In this document: positions 51,201 through 62,428 of the stretch, piece by piece
Position numbering within the stretch: position 1 is the stretch's first letter
How the letters are laid out: each line of letters opens with the position of its first letter
Assembly: GCA_025766275.1 (NCBI GenBank)
Contig: JAFKAC010000092.1
Location: 124,001-188,000 of the forward strand
Length of the DNA stretch: 64,000 nt
Reading direction: 5' to 3'
From: Lactarius indigo
Lineage: Eukaryota; Basidiomycota; Agaricomycetes; Russulales; Russulaceae
Program-made: the position numbers and the translations under genes
The notes under the pieces: model-generated
Told to the model about the DNA's origin: nothing
Seen by the model: the letters and a program-made list of their open reading frames with translations, nothing else
Databases searched by the model: none

Positions 51201-51240
51201 CTCACTGACCAGTCCCGGCTCACTGACCGGCCCATGACTG
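48214..51240 (-). mobile_element. Complete pogo-class (Tc1/mariner superfamily) DNA transposon
   Basis: Perfect 24-bp terminal inverted repeats lie at 48,214-48,237 and 51,217-51,240, outer end CAGTCATGGGCCGG. They are flanked by TA at 48,212-48,213 and 51,241-51,242, the target-site duplication of this superfamily. Further copies of the tcactgacc motif lie inside the right end and cagtgagccagtc inside the left end. The element holds one transposase gene. It sits in the 3' untranslated part of the LINE. Confidence 0.93.
48522..50737 (-). CDS. Pogo-type DDE transposase
   Basis: Exon 1 (49,926-50,737) starts MVGRAKSKEEKQREYVAVKE. It contains a helix-turn-helix/CENP-B-like DNA-binding part (LSEEEEKVVIDFAISVSNQG, KRFVARHRNELRSYW). 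The DDE_1 catalytic core then begins with the first aspartate in YATDETGFQEG. A 47-nt intron (49,879-49,925) joins NPLNAS to LGYQKKGYTDGEIGVAW. The second aspartate is in LLLVDGHNSHYT and the third in FQGLDVVIFGVLK. The tail (MEEEEEEEEDGG) is strongly acidic. All exons are open and the three carboxylates are present, so the enzyme may be active. A long coiled, Lys/Glu-rich stretch precedes the tail. Confidence 0.93.
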
Positions 51241-51289
51241 TAGGGGGGATAGTGTGGGACTCAGACACAAGGCAGCTGCGGTCAGGTGC

Positions 51290-51969
51290 GGTGTGGTCTC
51301 CTACCCACTAAAACCTCACAGATGTTGAGCCAGTTGGGGGGGGGCTCGGGGTGGAGGAGGTTTCTCCAGGTGGCTTTGACTAGTGCTTGTGTGGTGGGGT
51401 CGTGTTTAATCTTTGTTGCTATTATTTTGTCGGTTATTAGTCTTCAGTTAATTTGGCTGAGCCATCGGCGTTCTATTTCGTCTCTTGAGTGTTCTTTTGA
51501 TTGAATGGTTCTCTCGCATCTCGTGACCCAAATTAGGTAAGCTGACTCTGATATGAGGATTTGGATTAGTCTGTTTGCACCTTTTATCGTGGTGTGTCGT
51601 CGTCGGTCGTTTCCGTTCCCTTCCTCTGGGTTGTGTGGTATCGCTAGGGATCCACAGCCGAGTATCGTTCCTAGGTTGGGTTCCTGCCAGGGGTGTGTTT
51701 CTTGAGGCCAGTATCTTTCTGTCATATCCCAGATCGTTTTTACCGGTGTCGCTTTGCAGTTTAGCAGGATGTGTTCTAGGTCTTCTTTGATCTGGCATGT
51801 TGGGCACCATTGTCTGTGTTCGTAGCCCGGAATGTTTTCCCAGAAATCCCCTATCATGAAGGTGCCGTGGATTGCCTTGTAGATGAATTGTTGAATGGTG
51901 GGTCAGATCGTGTTGCTCCTTATGTTTTTCCAGATTGATTTGGTTGTTTCTTTCATTTTGTTGAAGAGG
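51290..51969 (-). pseudogene. LINE C-terminal region (RNase H / reverse-transcriptase zinc-binding part)
   Basis: Minus-strand frame with FIYKAIHGTFMIGDFWENIP, the zinc-binding pattern CPTCQIKEDLEHILLNC (C-x2-C-x8-H-x4-C), and LIQILISESAYLIWVTRCER. It continues past one stop to CEVLVGRRP. At least two in-frame stops show decay. It breaks off exactly at the left end of the Plavaka element. Confidence 0.8.
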
Positions 51970-52147
51970 CATCAGCAATTTGACAAAAAAGTTTCCGTTG
52001 TTTCGTTCGTTTTTGTCGTTTTCAGACGTTTTCCCAGTTTCCGGAAACTTGAAACCCAGACACTCGGAAACCTACTCGCTCGGCCTAAATATTCATATGG
52101 GAGGTCCTGAACATCGCTAACTACCTTAAAAACTTGAATAGAAACTA

Positions 52148-55100
52148 CTAATCCCTACCAATAAACTCGTGTGCGTGGTGATCAACATAATGGTTAACAA
52201 AAAATGAGTGGTAAGTGTCCAAAGCGTGGTAGTAATGAAAGTTCTCTGGTACCCGTGAGTCGCCATAAACGGGCAGGAGGTGTGCTGCTCGAGCAATAGA
52301 ATCAACATGAATGACTTCAAGAGTGGGCTGGCCATGGCGATCGAGCTCTTGCTTCACGACCCACATCCCTGTGTCAGGGTCACGTTCATCAGTATGGACG
52401 AACCAATTGATTAATGCGCATGAGAAATTCTTTCGCCTGTACTCGAATGAGAAGAAGAGCAATACCTGCCCAATTTCCATGGCCTCCATACCGGCCTGAG
52501 AATCATCGATGACAACAAAAACGGTGTCGCGACGAGGGTGGCCAAAGAAGTAGGGAGTTGATCGGATTCGCTCACGCCGCAGGCCACCTGATCCAGAAAG
52601 GTCACTAGGTGCATAGAACGTGGCGATGGCCGAGTGATGGACCTTGATCGCACCCTCAAAGGCAGGGCATTCCTCAATTCTTGACGGAGCAATCTGTTCG
52701 TCTGGGTGGGAGAACTTGTAGAGGAACTGGGTGAAGACGAGTGGAAAATTGGGCTGTTGGATGTACGTTGCAAGAGCATAGAGCTGAGACGGGTAACCAC
52801 ACTCTGAGAGTTCAATGTGTGAATGATGGGGCCGCTCTAAAACGATGTATACGCACGAATTCTGGATGCGAGCTGAACATCAAAGTCGGACGCGTTCTGC
52901 GATTTACCTGGAACGACTCCCTCATCTTCATCTTCAAGTTCCTCTGAATCTATTGGCACATTAGTTGCGTTGTTTGTACCGAGCTCAGATGGGAACGCAA
53001 GTCCCCGCAGCACCCCACTGTCCTCAAGGCGCTGATGTAGTATTGCCATCTTGTCCATGCGTGAGTTGGTCTTGAGCATCTGAGCGAGAGCGTGATATCG
53101 ATTGGATCGTCGCCAAGGTTCTTTGACTGCTCGAATGTGCTTTGATTCCGTAATCGATGAGCAGAGTCCATTAGGGGAGCCAAAGAGGTGTATGGCACGG
53201 TGAAAATGCTTCAAAGCATGCTGGCGTGGAAGAGAAAGGCTTGTACGAACCCCAACCTCAATGAAGACAGCACGTAGTTGATGAAACGTCTCAACAGAGT
53301 CTCGAAGGTGTTCAAGAGATGTTGAGTTAATGGCATTTCGGCGGGCTATGTAACATGCATCCATGAACGCTGCAATGCAGCGGACCATCACAGATGGGAT
53401 GTAGCCAGCAATTGCGGCAAGAAAAACCTTTAACAGTATGGTTAGTATGACTGATCTGAGTCCAATATCATATCACGGCGTGCACATACCTTCATCAATG
53501 CTTTTGAGTCATCGCCTGTCCACTGCTGGTAATCACGCCCGTCTTTGAACCGGCGAAGACCAGGGAACGGGGGGACGGCCGAGATCCTATTGTCAGATGA
53601 TTTATGAGCCGTGAAGTAAGGAAGAAAAGACGTACCGGTGATCAACATCTTCGATGATTTCCAACGCTACCTTCTCTCTATGTGCCAGGTGTAGATACTC
53701 TACCACCCATTCAACGAGGTGGTCCTTGAATACTCCTTTGATCAGCTGGTGGAGGAGATCCGGTGCGAGCAGTTCATGGATGTTGGCGTGTGGAAATGAA
53801 TATGTGAATGGCTGCCAGGTGCGTTATCAGACCACAGTGTCGGAGCGAAGACATAATACGCACCACAATGTTGTGCCGAAGACCAAAATCGTCCCAGAGG
53901 ACAGTCGGGTCAAACATCTTGATAAGGAGGTCAGTTTTCGTGTGTGAGCGTTGATGACTCCCTGAGCCGTCAAGGTCAGCTGGCAATGCATCACATCTTA
54001 CATAAGAAAGGGTCAGTGACGCTTGTAAAGAGATCCCCGCACTTACTTTGGACACCATTTAGATACAGTACCGGCAAGCCAGACTTGTTCAGGATAGTCT
54101 GCGATGTATGGCCCAAGACCAAAAATCACGCGGCGAAAGTGCCCATCGGGGCATTTCATGACTTTCGGCTCCGTCATATAGGGCTTGAGCGGTGCGAAGA
54201 CCAATTCGAGACAGCTGTGGTAAAGTTGCCGACAAAACATCTGAAACGATGTTTTTGTTCGCTGGCGTTTGCTTGCTTGAAAGAGTCCACCCCTCAACAA
54301 CAAAGACAGGAGCATGGATAAATGAAACGTACTCGTTGGGATTGGAAGGAAGGCGACAGGCACTACACCACTTCCATGCCCACGCCGGGCGGTATTGGTG
54401 ATGTTGCCAAGCGACGCATACACAGGGTGATACTCTTGATGTCCGGTTGCAACTGATACCGTGGTCTTGTCACTGCCAGCAACAATTGGAACAAACATCG
54501 CTCCATGCGTCGTCTTGTCCTGAGAGATCGTGTCCTAGAGCGATACATCAGGTGAATAAAATATGGAATATAGTCACATACCGCCTCACGAAACGCCCAG
54601 TTACCTGACATGAGGTTAGAATATACACGAGAACCATTCTTATCGTACTCTTCATATGGCGTGTATTCAAACTCGCCATCGAACTCCTTCGAGGCTAGTT
54701 GCTCCTTGAAGACAGAAAGGACGTCCCGTACGTTTAGCTCATAAGTCTCTTGCATCCACTGGGGAGCAGCCCCGGTTGGTTGTGGCCCGCTGTATGATAA
54801 TTGGTAAGTTGTCCAGCCAACTCCACCAGCCGATATTGAGTCGATCGTCCCATACATTTCCGCGGCACTCTTCCATGGGACTCCATCGCAGCTGCTGTGG
54901 TCAGTCTGATACATCATAACCGTTGCTCTCCAGAGATCAAGGCCCCGCTGAATATCGCCTGCAGAAGACTGAAGATGTATATAGTGGTAGTGCGCCCATT
55001 CGTATGCCAGCCTGTCACTGAAAGGGAGCCAAGGATTGCTGCGCAACTCCAACAATTCCGATGTCGGTGGTTGTGAGAGATCTCTGAGGAATCTGCCATC

Positions 55101-55319
55101 AGATGAACATGGCCAGGCTCATAAGGACTCAGCACCTTGTCATCATGCATGGGTTTGTGACATACCTGAGAGGTGGGGATGGCGTATGAATGTGTGCGAC
55201 TGTAACGCTGCGGCCATCCCTGCAAATGTACTGTTCTTGCCGTGCTTTGAGTTCACATGCTTCGCCAAGCCTCCCTGTGAGCGGAAATTATCTCTACAAA
55301 AGGAACAAAAAAAAGACAT
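52148..55319 (-). CDS. Plavaka-type transposase
   Basis: The N-terminal exon starts MSFFCSFCRDNFRSQGGLAK and forms a C2H2 zinc finger (C-x2-C, H-x4-H in KHVNSKH). Following exons read YEWAHYHYIHLQSSAGDIQR, TYQLSYSGPQPTGAAPQWMQ, YELNVRDVLSVFKEQLAS and LMSGNWAFREA. Then come DTISQDKTTHGAMFVPIVAG, YASLGNITNTARRGHGSGVV and, near the end, HLRDSVETFHQLRAVFIEVG, SITESKHIRAVKEPWRRSNR and PENFHYYHALDTYHSFFVNH. These blocks and their order are typical of Plavaka transposases. About ten short introns are implied. The stop is at 52,148. No frame break was found, but the many splice sites were not all checked, so full function is uncertain. Confidence 0.85.
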
Positions 55320-55528
55320 GGCGCATAGGGTATGTAGGCAGAGGTTGGGTGGACTCGCTTAAAACCGTTGATCGTTGAAAATGTTGAAACATTGAAGTTG
55401 AACACGGGAATTCCCGTCTTAGTCAGAACTGTGAAACTGATGGGGCGTCCATCGTCTTTGAGCAATCGATCAGTTACTCCGTTACTCCTTCCTTTCTGAC
55501 ACTTTCTCCTCCCTTCCCTCCTCTTACA

Positions 55529-55645
55529 GTGGAAAATGATGCCTCCAATACTCGAGAAGCTGAAGAGAGAGCTTTCTCAGACATGATAGACCGTCAGATC
55601 GAGGAGGACTCCAAGAAATATAAGCGACAACGTGGTTACTCGGTG
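55529..55645 (+). pseudogene. Possible N-terminal exon of a G-protein alpha subunit
   Basis: The frame reads VENDASNTREAEERAFSDMI then DRQIEEDSKKYKRQRGYS, followed by a donor-like gtgcgt. The EAEERAFSDMIDRQIEEDSK helix resembles the stretch just before the P-loop of fungal G-alpha proteins, but the nucleotide-binding part is absent. Assignment is weak and rests on this short helix. Confidence 0.35.
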
Positions 55646-55819
55646 CGTATTCCTTTCCTTCCCCTGCTGTCCTCCCTTGCCTTCCCTCTTACTACGACAG
55701 AGAATATGCCTCTGATACCGCTCAGTTTATTCCCCAGAATGGCTACAGACCCGAAGAACTTCTCGCTTCCCGACCCATTTCTTCGAGAGCGCCCATGGCG
55801 TCGTCAAGTTACTGTCTCT

Positions 55820-56070
55820 TTTTATACAGTTCTTTCAGGTGAATCACGAACGTATCTTGGCATGTGGGCTCACCACCGAAGACCCACATTTCTTCAGCTC
55901 GACATCACGCAAGCTGTTCAGGACTTGGCGGCGGACGAGATCATCGCCCTACCACAGAGTATGTCGCCTCCTCTCTTTTTCATCCCTTTTATATATCTCT
56001 TTCAGGTGAATCGCGAACATATCCTGGTGTGTCGGCTCACCACCGAAGATCCACATTTTTTCTTCAGCCT
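55820..56070 (+). repeat. Tandem pair of a short exon-like unit
   Basis: Units at about 55,820-55,900 and 55,990-56,070, 167 bp apart. They share tctctttcaggtgaatc with an acceptor-like cag, and the coded text TTEDPHFF. Origin unknown; not part of the G-alpha or ABC pieces as far as can be seen. Confidence 0.55.
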
Positions 56071-56584
56071 TGAACGGCAGATGTTCCTCTGGATACCGTA
56101 AGCGGTGTATGGCAACGGCAACTTTTCTCGTGAGCAAGATAGAAATACACACAAGCCATATGATTCCACTCAGTGTTCCTCTCCCTTCTTTTTTCCGCCC
56201 CCTTCATCGTGCTCCTCATGTCGGCAGTGGAAAATAACGAGCACGACAAGCCCTCCACTCGTTTCTCATGGCTCAGGCCAAAGCAGTTGGACTCGGCTTC
56301 ATTGTCTTCGGCCGAGAAATGTACCTCCTCTGAGCTTCGTGTCTCTGCGCCGATTGAAGACACTTCCAAGCCCGTATCATTCTTTGGTCTCTTCCGGTAT
56401 TATTTCTTCCTTCCATTCATACCGTTTTCTCATCAGCTCCCCTCCCAGCTTCTCCACCCACTTTGAGCCCATTCTCAATGCTATTGGCCTCGTCGCTGCG
56501 ATTGCCGCGGGTGCTGCTCAGGTGTGCCTGGAATTCCCTTCCCCAGGTTCTTCACAAGCTGTTCTGCTGACCCTCCCCTCATAG

Positions 56585-56951
56585 CCTCTGATGAGCCTGT
56601 GAAGGGCGACCCCGTGCGATTCGTGATCAAACGTGGTCACGCCACGCTCACCACGATTGGTCGCCTTTCTGGGTTCAAGTCTCATCAGCGCCGCTATGGC
56701 CTCGTGGGCACCTTCAATTCCATCGAAGCCACAGTTCACCTCTACGACAACGACTACGGTCCATTCTCCAGAGGTGGGGACTCTGGGGCCCTTATCGTCG
56801 GTTCCGAAGCCGAATTCACGGCCCCCTCACCGGTGGCACTGGTCCGACCGACTCGTCTGACATCACCTACGGCACCCTGATGTACTGGCTCTGGGGAGAT
56901 GTCATCAAGCCCCAGTTCCCAGGTGCCGACCTCTACTTTGACCTCCCTTAG
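56585..56951 (+). pseudogene. Serine-protease-like gene fragment inserted in the ABC fragment
   Basis: Reads PVKGDPVRFVIKRGHATLTT, IGRLSGFKSHQRRYGLVGTF and FSRGGDSGALIVGSEAEFTA. The GGDSGA segment has the form of a trypsin-fold active-site serine. A one-base shift in a C run near 56,830 is needed to continue to DITYGTLMYWLWGDVIKPQF and the stop at 56,949-56,951. The histidine and aspartate part of the enzyme is missing. Confidence 0.6.
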
Positions 56952-56979
56952 AACTAGGTTCATCGCTTCCTTCTGCCTT

Positions 56980-57490
56980 CTGCTTTCATATTTATAACTG
57001 ACAACGTTGATGTCAAGGCATTTGCGAGACGTTCTCGCATCGTATTTTCCTCTACGACCGCTCCCAGCTCTCCCATCCCCCACACTCCTTGTCTTCTGCA
57101 ACTCGTTCTCGTTTCTTGGCGTTCTGTCATGTATTCGTTGGGCTGATGGCGCAGACAGGTGCTTTGATCGTCGAATGGCTATTCAGGTCCGTCTCTCGTC
57201 CGTCTCGTCTTTTTCACACTCATAACTAACGACGTCCTGCAGCCTTGGCCTTGGTGAGCCATCTCGCAATCTGTTCGCGCGATTTCTTCCCCTTCCACTC
57301 TGCCCCATCTCTTTTCTCCGTCTGTGAACTTGTGCTTGTTTTCTTGACTCCCCGTTCTGTGCTCGCTGTTCGTTGGTGCAAGCCCGTGTTTTCGAAGGTT
57401 GGAATTGCTGTTCAAGTTCGTGTTCTTTCTCCCCTCTCGCTCTTTCATACCGATGACTGACGACCTCGACGTCTAGCACTTCGCCCAACC
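56980..57490 (+). repeat. Three tandem copies of a unit of about 230 bp
   Basis: Anchors are taactgacaacgttgatgtc at about 56,994, taactaacgacgtcctgc at about 57,223 and tgactgacgacctcgacgtc at about 57,454. Each is preceded by a pyrimidine-rich tctcgtcttttcacac-like stretch. The units have diverged by roughly a quarter of their sites by eye. Confidence 0.6.
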
Positions 57491-58680
57491 CGCGCGTTTT
57501 ATTTGTCGCCTCGACTTCGTCGTCATTCTCTCGTTGGTGTCGGACGGACGCTTGGACCGGTGAATCACTGCCTTGGTTCATTTCTCTTCCCTATGTCGTT
57601 CTTTCATCTTCGTTGACTTCTCCATTGCCCTCAACAATCTTGATCTTAATGACCCAGGGTCGACAACTAGAGCCGACCAACCCGCAAAGAACTTCCGTCA
57701 CGTTGCTGCTCAAGATGCGTCTTACCTGATGTATATCGGTTCGTCACTCGTCACTTCGCTGATACGCTACTCTGGTTCTGAATTACTAATTGGTATTGTC
57801 CATGTCCACACAGGCGTGGGCTTGTTCGTTTCTACGTACACCTACATGTGTATCTGGGTCTATACCGCTGAGGTCGCTGCTAAGCAAATTCGGCGAACGC
57901 TATCTCAAAGCAGTCCTCCGCCAGGATATTGCCTTCTTTGATAAAGTTGGCGCTGGTGAGATCACCACCCGCATTCAGACCGACACCCGTTCGTGTTTCC
58001 TCTCGTTTTGTCCAAACACGTCGCTGAGGGTGGTACCCTTGCAGAAGAAGCTGTGTCCACGATCCACACTGCTCAAGCTTTTGGCACCCAAAGTGCGCTC
58101 GCATCCTTATACGATATTCCTGTCCATAAGGCCCTCTCTGGATGGCCGGGCAGCGATCTGCCATGGCATCGGTCTCTCCAGCTTTTTCTTTGCCATCTAT
58201 GCCACTTACGCTCTCGGTCAGTTTTTCGCCCTCCCTTTCTTTCTCTTATAATCCAACCGCGTGTTATTGACTTGCACACCGCATATACTAGTGTTCAGTT
58301 TTGGCACTATGCTCATCAACCAAGGTCATGCCGACACTGGCCTGATCATCAACGTCATCTTGGCAGTTCTTATCGGTTCCTTTTCCCTCGCTCTTATGGC
58401 TCCCGACGCGCAGGGTATGAGTTACTTTTCTCTGCCTTGATTAATTATTGCTAATTCATGGACTTGTAGCTATAACCCAGGGCTGTCGTGCCGCACCCAA
58501 AATATTTGGTACCATTGAACGCATACCCGCCATCGATTCGGCTAGTGAAGACGGCCTTAGACCAAGTCAAGTCACCTTTGACATTTCCGTGTTTCAGCTT
58601 CCTCTGACCCGGCGTCCTCACAGGTTCCCCTGGACTGGTTTTTCCCTGAGTATAGTACAGACCGTGGCGGCCGGGATGTC

Positions 58681-59735
58681 GACATGGGCGCCGAAAACTG
58701 GGCACGATCAAACGTATATCCACAGTGCACCTACCTTTTTTTTTATTTGATTTCCGTGCCTCAACAAGCCTAGTGTGCCAGTGGTATCACGCAAGTCACC
58801 AAGAGATACACAATCTCACAGAAGGGACACAGGTATCGTACTACCGATGTGGCCACGTGCACCACCGACGACAACAATAGGGGGCAAACTGCCAATGCTA
58901 GGTGCGCCCACGACAACTATTACCTTGCCCTCCCCTCCTGCTGCCACCAGGTTAGCATGTCATACCGTAGAATTGGCAGACGATGTGGTCCGCACATCCA
59001 ACGTTGGGTGCTTCAGCACCAACGTCAACCAACGTCGCTCTGCTGGATCCTCAACAACTAGACATTAATGGATGTATTATAACCTTCCCCGACGGTATGT
59101 GCATGTGTCAACCCTCCCATTCTCTAAGTTGCGAAGTACTTACTGTCCTCTGTCACTCTCTTAGCTCCAGGATCTCCTTGGAATACCTTCAAGAATTCAT
59201 ATACTACGCATACACATTCTACACTTCCCTTACCTCCCATGAGACACGAGAGCTACAACACGACCAACTGCCTGATACACAACCCAGGGGTCATTGTGAT
59301 GGCCGTTCCCAGCACAGGCTCAATGCCTCGTCGTCATATCACAACGTCACAAACCCCTTATGGACTGATGCACAGCAGAGTGGTAGATTCGTTTCATGTA
59401 AGCTCCCCGTCCCACCGATCTGCCATTTATTAGATCAATACTTTCTTGATGGTCCCCTTGTTACGCTACAGGACTTGGCCATACGCTAACTATTGCATCC
59501 CTGCCCTCAGTCTTCGTGTTTCATGTGGTGGACTATACCTTAATAGGACCTATCTATCATTCCGCCGTGTTTCCATTGCCGGAACCGTCCAATTTGGACT
59601 CCATTGCCACGGTTTTGGGGCTCCTAGGTAGGACTTATAGATATATTTGACCCGTCTTGCCTACTCAGTCTTTTCCCCTTAGCCTGTCTTTCACGTTCCC
59701 TTGTCCTTCTCTCCTGCGCATACCGTGTCACATCA
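58681..59735 (+). other. Unrecognised stretch inside the Plavaka element
   Basis: Plus-strand frames such as VSRKSPRDTQSHRRDTGIVL (about 58,780) and VIVMAVPSTGSMPRRH (about 59,295) are open for 70-170 codons in shifting frames with intron-like borders. This would fit another decayed captured gene. I cannot name it. Confidence 0.4.
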
Positions 59736-62127
59736 ATGCCAACCACCCGTCGAACCCGAAGTGTCACAACAAAGTCTGTACCTGACACCACTACCAACAG
59801 CGGCAACACCCTTACTCCCACAAGTGACGAGCACCCTTCAACTAAGGGGCCAGGTAAGTGAGGCCAAAAGCCCACTGTTGCCAGCGCTCATCATTCTTCA
59901 GATGTCGACGTTGACAAAGGTCTCGGCACAGTGGTGGCTAACAAAAAGGCTACTGGACGTCCGGGAAAAGTAAGACAAGGTGTGGGTTTTGGCTACGATG
60001 ACAGTCAAACCACTGACAATAGAGTAGCCCCGAAAGGAGAAAGACGAAGCGCACAAGTAAAGGCCGCTGTGGCTACTCGCACACTTCCAAGTCGACCAGG
60101 CCGTAACGTTCACCCTGCAGGTCAGCCAAAACCCCGACGCAGCAAGGAACAGATTGAGGCCGACCGTCAAGCTGGGGCGAAGGCCCTCAAGGAGAAGCTG
60201 CACGAGGTCCAGATGGCAAAGGAACACCTCACGCAGTTGAATTTAATGGAAGAACACGAGGAGGACGACCTGCCCATATTACACCCGCAACGCTTATCTA
60301 CCACAATTCGTAAGCGGCGCCACATTGATGTAGAGAGTGACGATGAGTGCTTCGACTTGAGGGAGGCCGACAATGGCTTCAACTCTGACGACTCTTCGTC
60401 CGAATCCGACAAGGCCACCAAAACACAAAAGAAGGCCAGTGTTTAACGTCATATATAGATCTGTCGGTTCGTCACTCATACTGCCAACAGTCTCAGGGTA
60501 ACAAACGCGTCAAGGGTGCGGCCCGTCAAGAACTTATAACAAGGATGGAAGACTTACGTGGCGCCGAACACACTGAGAAGACCCATTCAAAGCACGATAT
60601 TGGAAAGTGAGACGTGCACAATCACTGCACCTTTGCATAACTCTGACCCATTGTGAAACAAGCAGGTTCACGGCACAAGACCTTCGTCGCAAGAAATACG
60701 CGAACTCTGGTCTTCGACTGCAAGCTCTCGCTGTACCAAACCCTGTTCCCATTCCCACTCTGGTCCAGCAGCCAGGTGTCACTGACCCGTTTGAGCTTGG
60801 GGGCCTTGGTGACAGTGACCTCGAAGAAACGTGCCCAGCGGTTGCGGAAATTCAATCTCTGGTCTCGGACAAGCCACCTCGCGTGAATGAGGTATTCCTT
60901 GCATGTCATCTCATCAGAATTCTCATGATTCTTATTTTACCAGCTTGTGAAGATCGGAATGAAAGCAGACATCCGCCCAGGTAGATTGCAAGCCACACGG
61001 AAAGTGAGTCAATATATTTTTTTACTTGGTTGTTCCGACTCATTTGACCCCAAACGTATCAACTAGATACCCAAATCAAAAGCAACGAAAGCAACAGTCA
61101 AGAAGGACGCATCATATAAGCAACACGAACCCAGCAAGTCCCTTACCGAGGCACATACCGACATCACTCGTCAGTGCCTCGACGATTCACGTTGGACTCG
61201 CATCTTTCTTCCAACACTGTCCCATGCTCTTTATATTTCTGACCACCCATTTACTGATTGGGTGCGGGAGTCCGGTGCCCTTGTTGAGGCTGTGCAGGTT
61301 GTGTTTGACCTCTCATTCACAAATATTTCATACACGCTGAGCCCGCAAGATGGCATCGTTAAGGCGGTATGTCACATGATCCTTGTGCGGTTGACTAACT
61401 AATGTTTCCTGATAGGCCTATGACCGAATGAAGACTCGAAGGTCGAAGCTCGCAAGTGATGTCCTTCTGCTAGTGAAGACATTTTTTGAGCGTGCTGAGT
61501 TCAAGGACCAACCAGACAAGATCAGGGATTATGTCCACTGGGCGTTGCGGTCAGGTGGACCAGCTTACTACGAAAACCCTGTCCCAAAGTCCAGCAAGCT
61601 TCGGAAGGATGACCCAAACTACAAGGTGAGTTTATTTTTGCTGTTGGAGATTGTTGCTCATGCTCATGACACATGTTAGAAACCTGATGGGTTTTTGCGC
61701 TCACAGTTCATCCTCCCAGTTGCCGAGACATACTTAAGCTTTGCATCAAGGTCAGTTCTCCGTCCATCTCTTGGACCAAAGAGCCCGCCAAAAGGGCTTT
61801 ATGTGATGATTTTAACCGCGGTGTGTTGGCATCACTATTTGCAGCAACTCATCCCAGGCCCATTATCTGACAAGTTTACAGGTTGAGCATGCGATGAGAG
61901 CCCACTTGACAGGTGGATTCAACGCACCTGGTGATTTCAATCACCGAACCACCTGGAACTCGATGAAAGACTTTGATAGGATCCTCAGCCAAGTCAGCGA
62001 GTCTCGCTGGGCACAAGCTCTGAATTTTGTGGCCTATGATGAAGAGAATCGTGTTGATGAATCGCTATTGTCAGCATATCGTGCTGACTTTTATCTTTCA
62101 TCTAGCCCTACAAAGTCTCGGAATTAG
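59736..62127 (+). CDS. DUF6532-like protein with AT-hook, cargo gene of the Plavaka element
   Basis: The start is at MPTTRRTRSVTTKSVPD. A clean intron (gtaagt to ttcag, about 59,855-59,901) leads to VDVDKGLGTVVANKKATGRP, whose GRPGK is an AT-hook-type DNA contact. Then come ARTL/PSRPGRNVHPAGQPKP and a Lys/Glu-rich coiled-coil (KEQIEADRQAGAKALKEKLH). An acidic serine tract (NSDDSSSESDKATK) precedes another intron. The C-terminal part reads AYDRMKTRRSKLASDVLLLV, KIRDYVHWALRSGGPAYYEN, QFILPVAETYLSFAS and HAMRAHLTGGFNAPGDFNHR, the DUF6532-type domain common in Agaricomycetes. It ends at SSSPTKSRN. It sits near the right terminal repeat, facing away from the transposase gene; a role in element biology is inferred from position only. 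Confidence 0.72.
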
Positions 62128-62428
62128 CACTTATTGCCCATTGTTTGACCTCTAATCATAGTATTTTGTCGTGGCTTTTAATCCTAGCTATTCTCTACTC
62201 TATCTTATACTACTTAAGAACACATTTAGACATATAGTACAGTTTTCGAGTTATTGTAGTTTCCTCTAGTTTTCCAGGTTTTTTCCCCCGTCGCTACCTT
62301 AGGTTTTCGTAAAAATCGACTCAGGTCACCAAGTCTCTGAATGAGTATGGTTTTTATTGTTTTTAACGGTTTTTGATGGTTTTTTGGGTTGCGAAACCGG
62401 CGAAAACTTTTCTGTCAAATTGCTGATG

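Larger units (their letters stand above)
56218..58680 (+). pseudogene. Captured ABCB-type (multidrug resistance-like) transporter fragment
   Basis: Begins MSAVENNEHDKPSTRFSWLR and reaches PVSFFGLFR, then a still recognisable intron, then FSTHFEPILNAIGLVAAIAA, the first membrane span. After an inserted stretch (about 56,520-57,580) it resumes with VSTYTYMCIWVYTAEVAAKQ, YLKAVLRQDIAFFDKVGAGE and ITTRIQTD. Then come LAEEAVSTIHTAQAFGTQSA, SSFFFAIYATYALAF, ILAVLIGSFSLALMAP and APKIFGTIERIPAIDS. It ends at the start of the first nucleotide-binding domain. No Walker motifs, several frame breaks, yet introns are kept. This shows DNA-level capture of a host gene rather than a processed copy. Confidence 0.8.
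51970..62428. mobile_element. Plavaka-type (CACTA superfamily) transposon with captured gene fragments
   Basis: Ends are CATCAGCAATTTGACA (51,970-51,985) and its exact reverse complement (62,413-62,428). A further 12 bp inward agree at about 10 positions, and weaker symmetry extends beyond. GG stands on both outer sides (51,968-51,969 and 62,429-62,430), consistent with a 2-bp target duplication. Inside are the transposase (minus), several broken host-like gene pieces (plus), tandem repeats, and a DUF6532-like gene (plus). Confidence 0.85.

Noticed and set aside
52148..55319. Assignment of the transposase to the KDZ group
   Set aside because: The zinc finger start, the DKTT/IGNI blocks and the ending fit Plavaka better; KDZ hallmark blocks were not seen.
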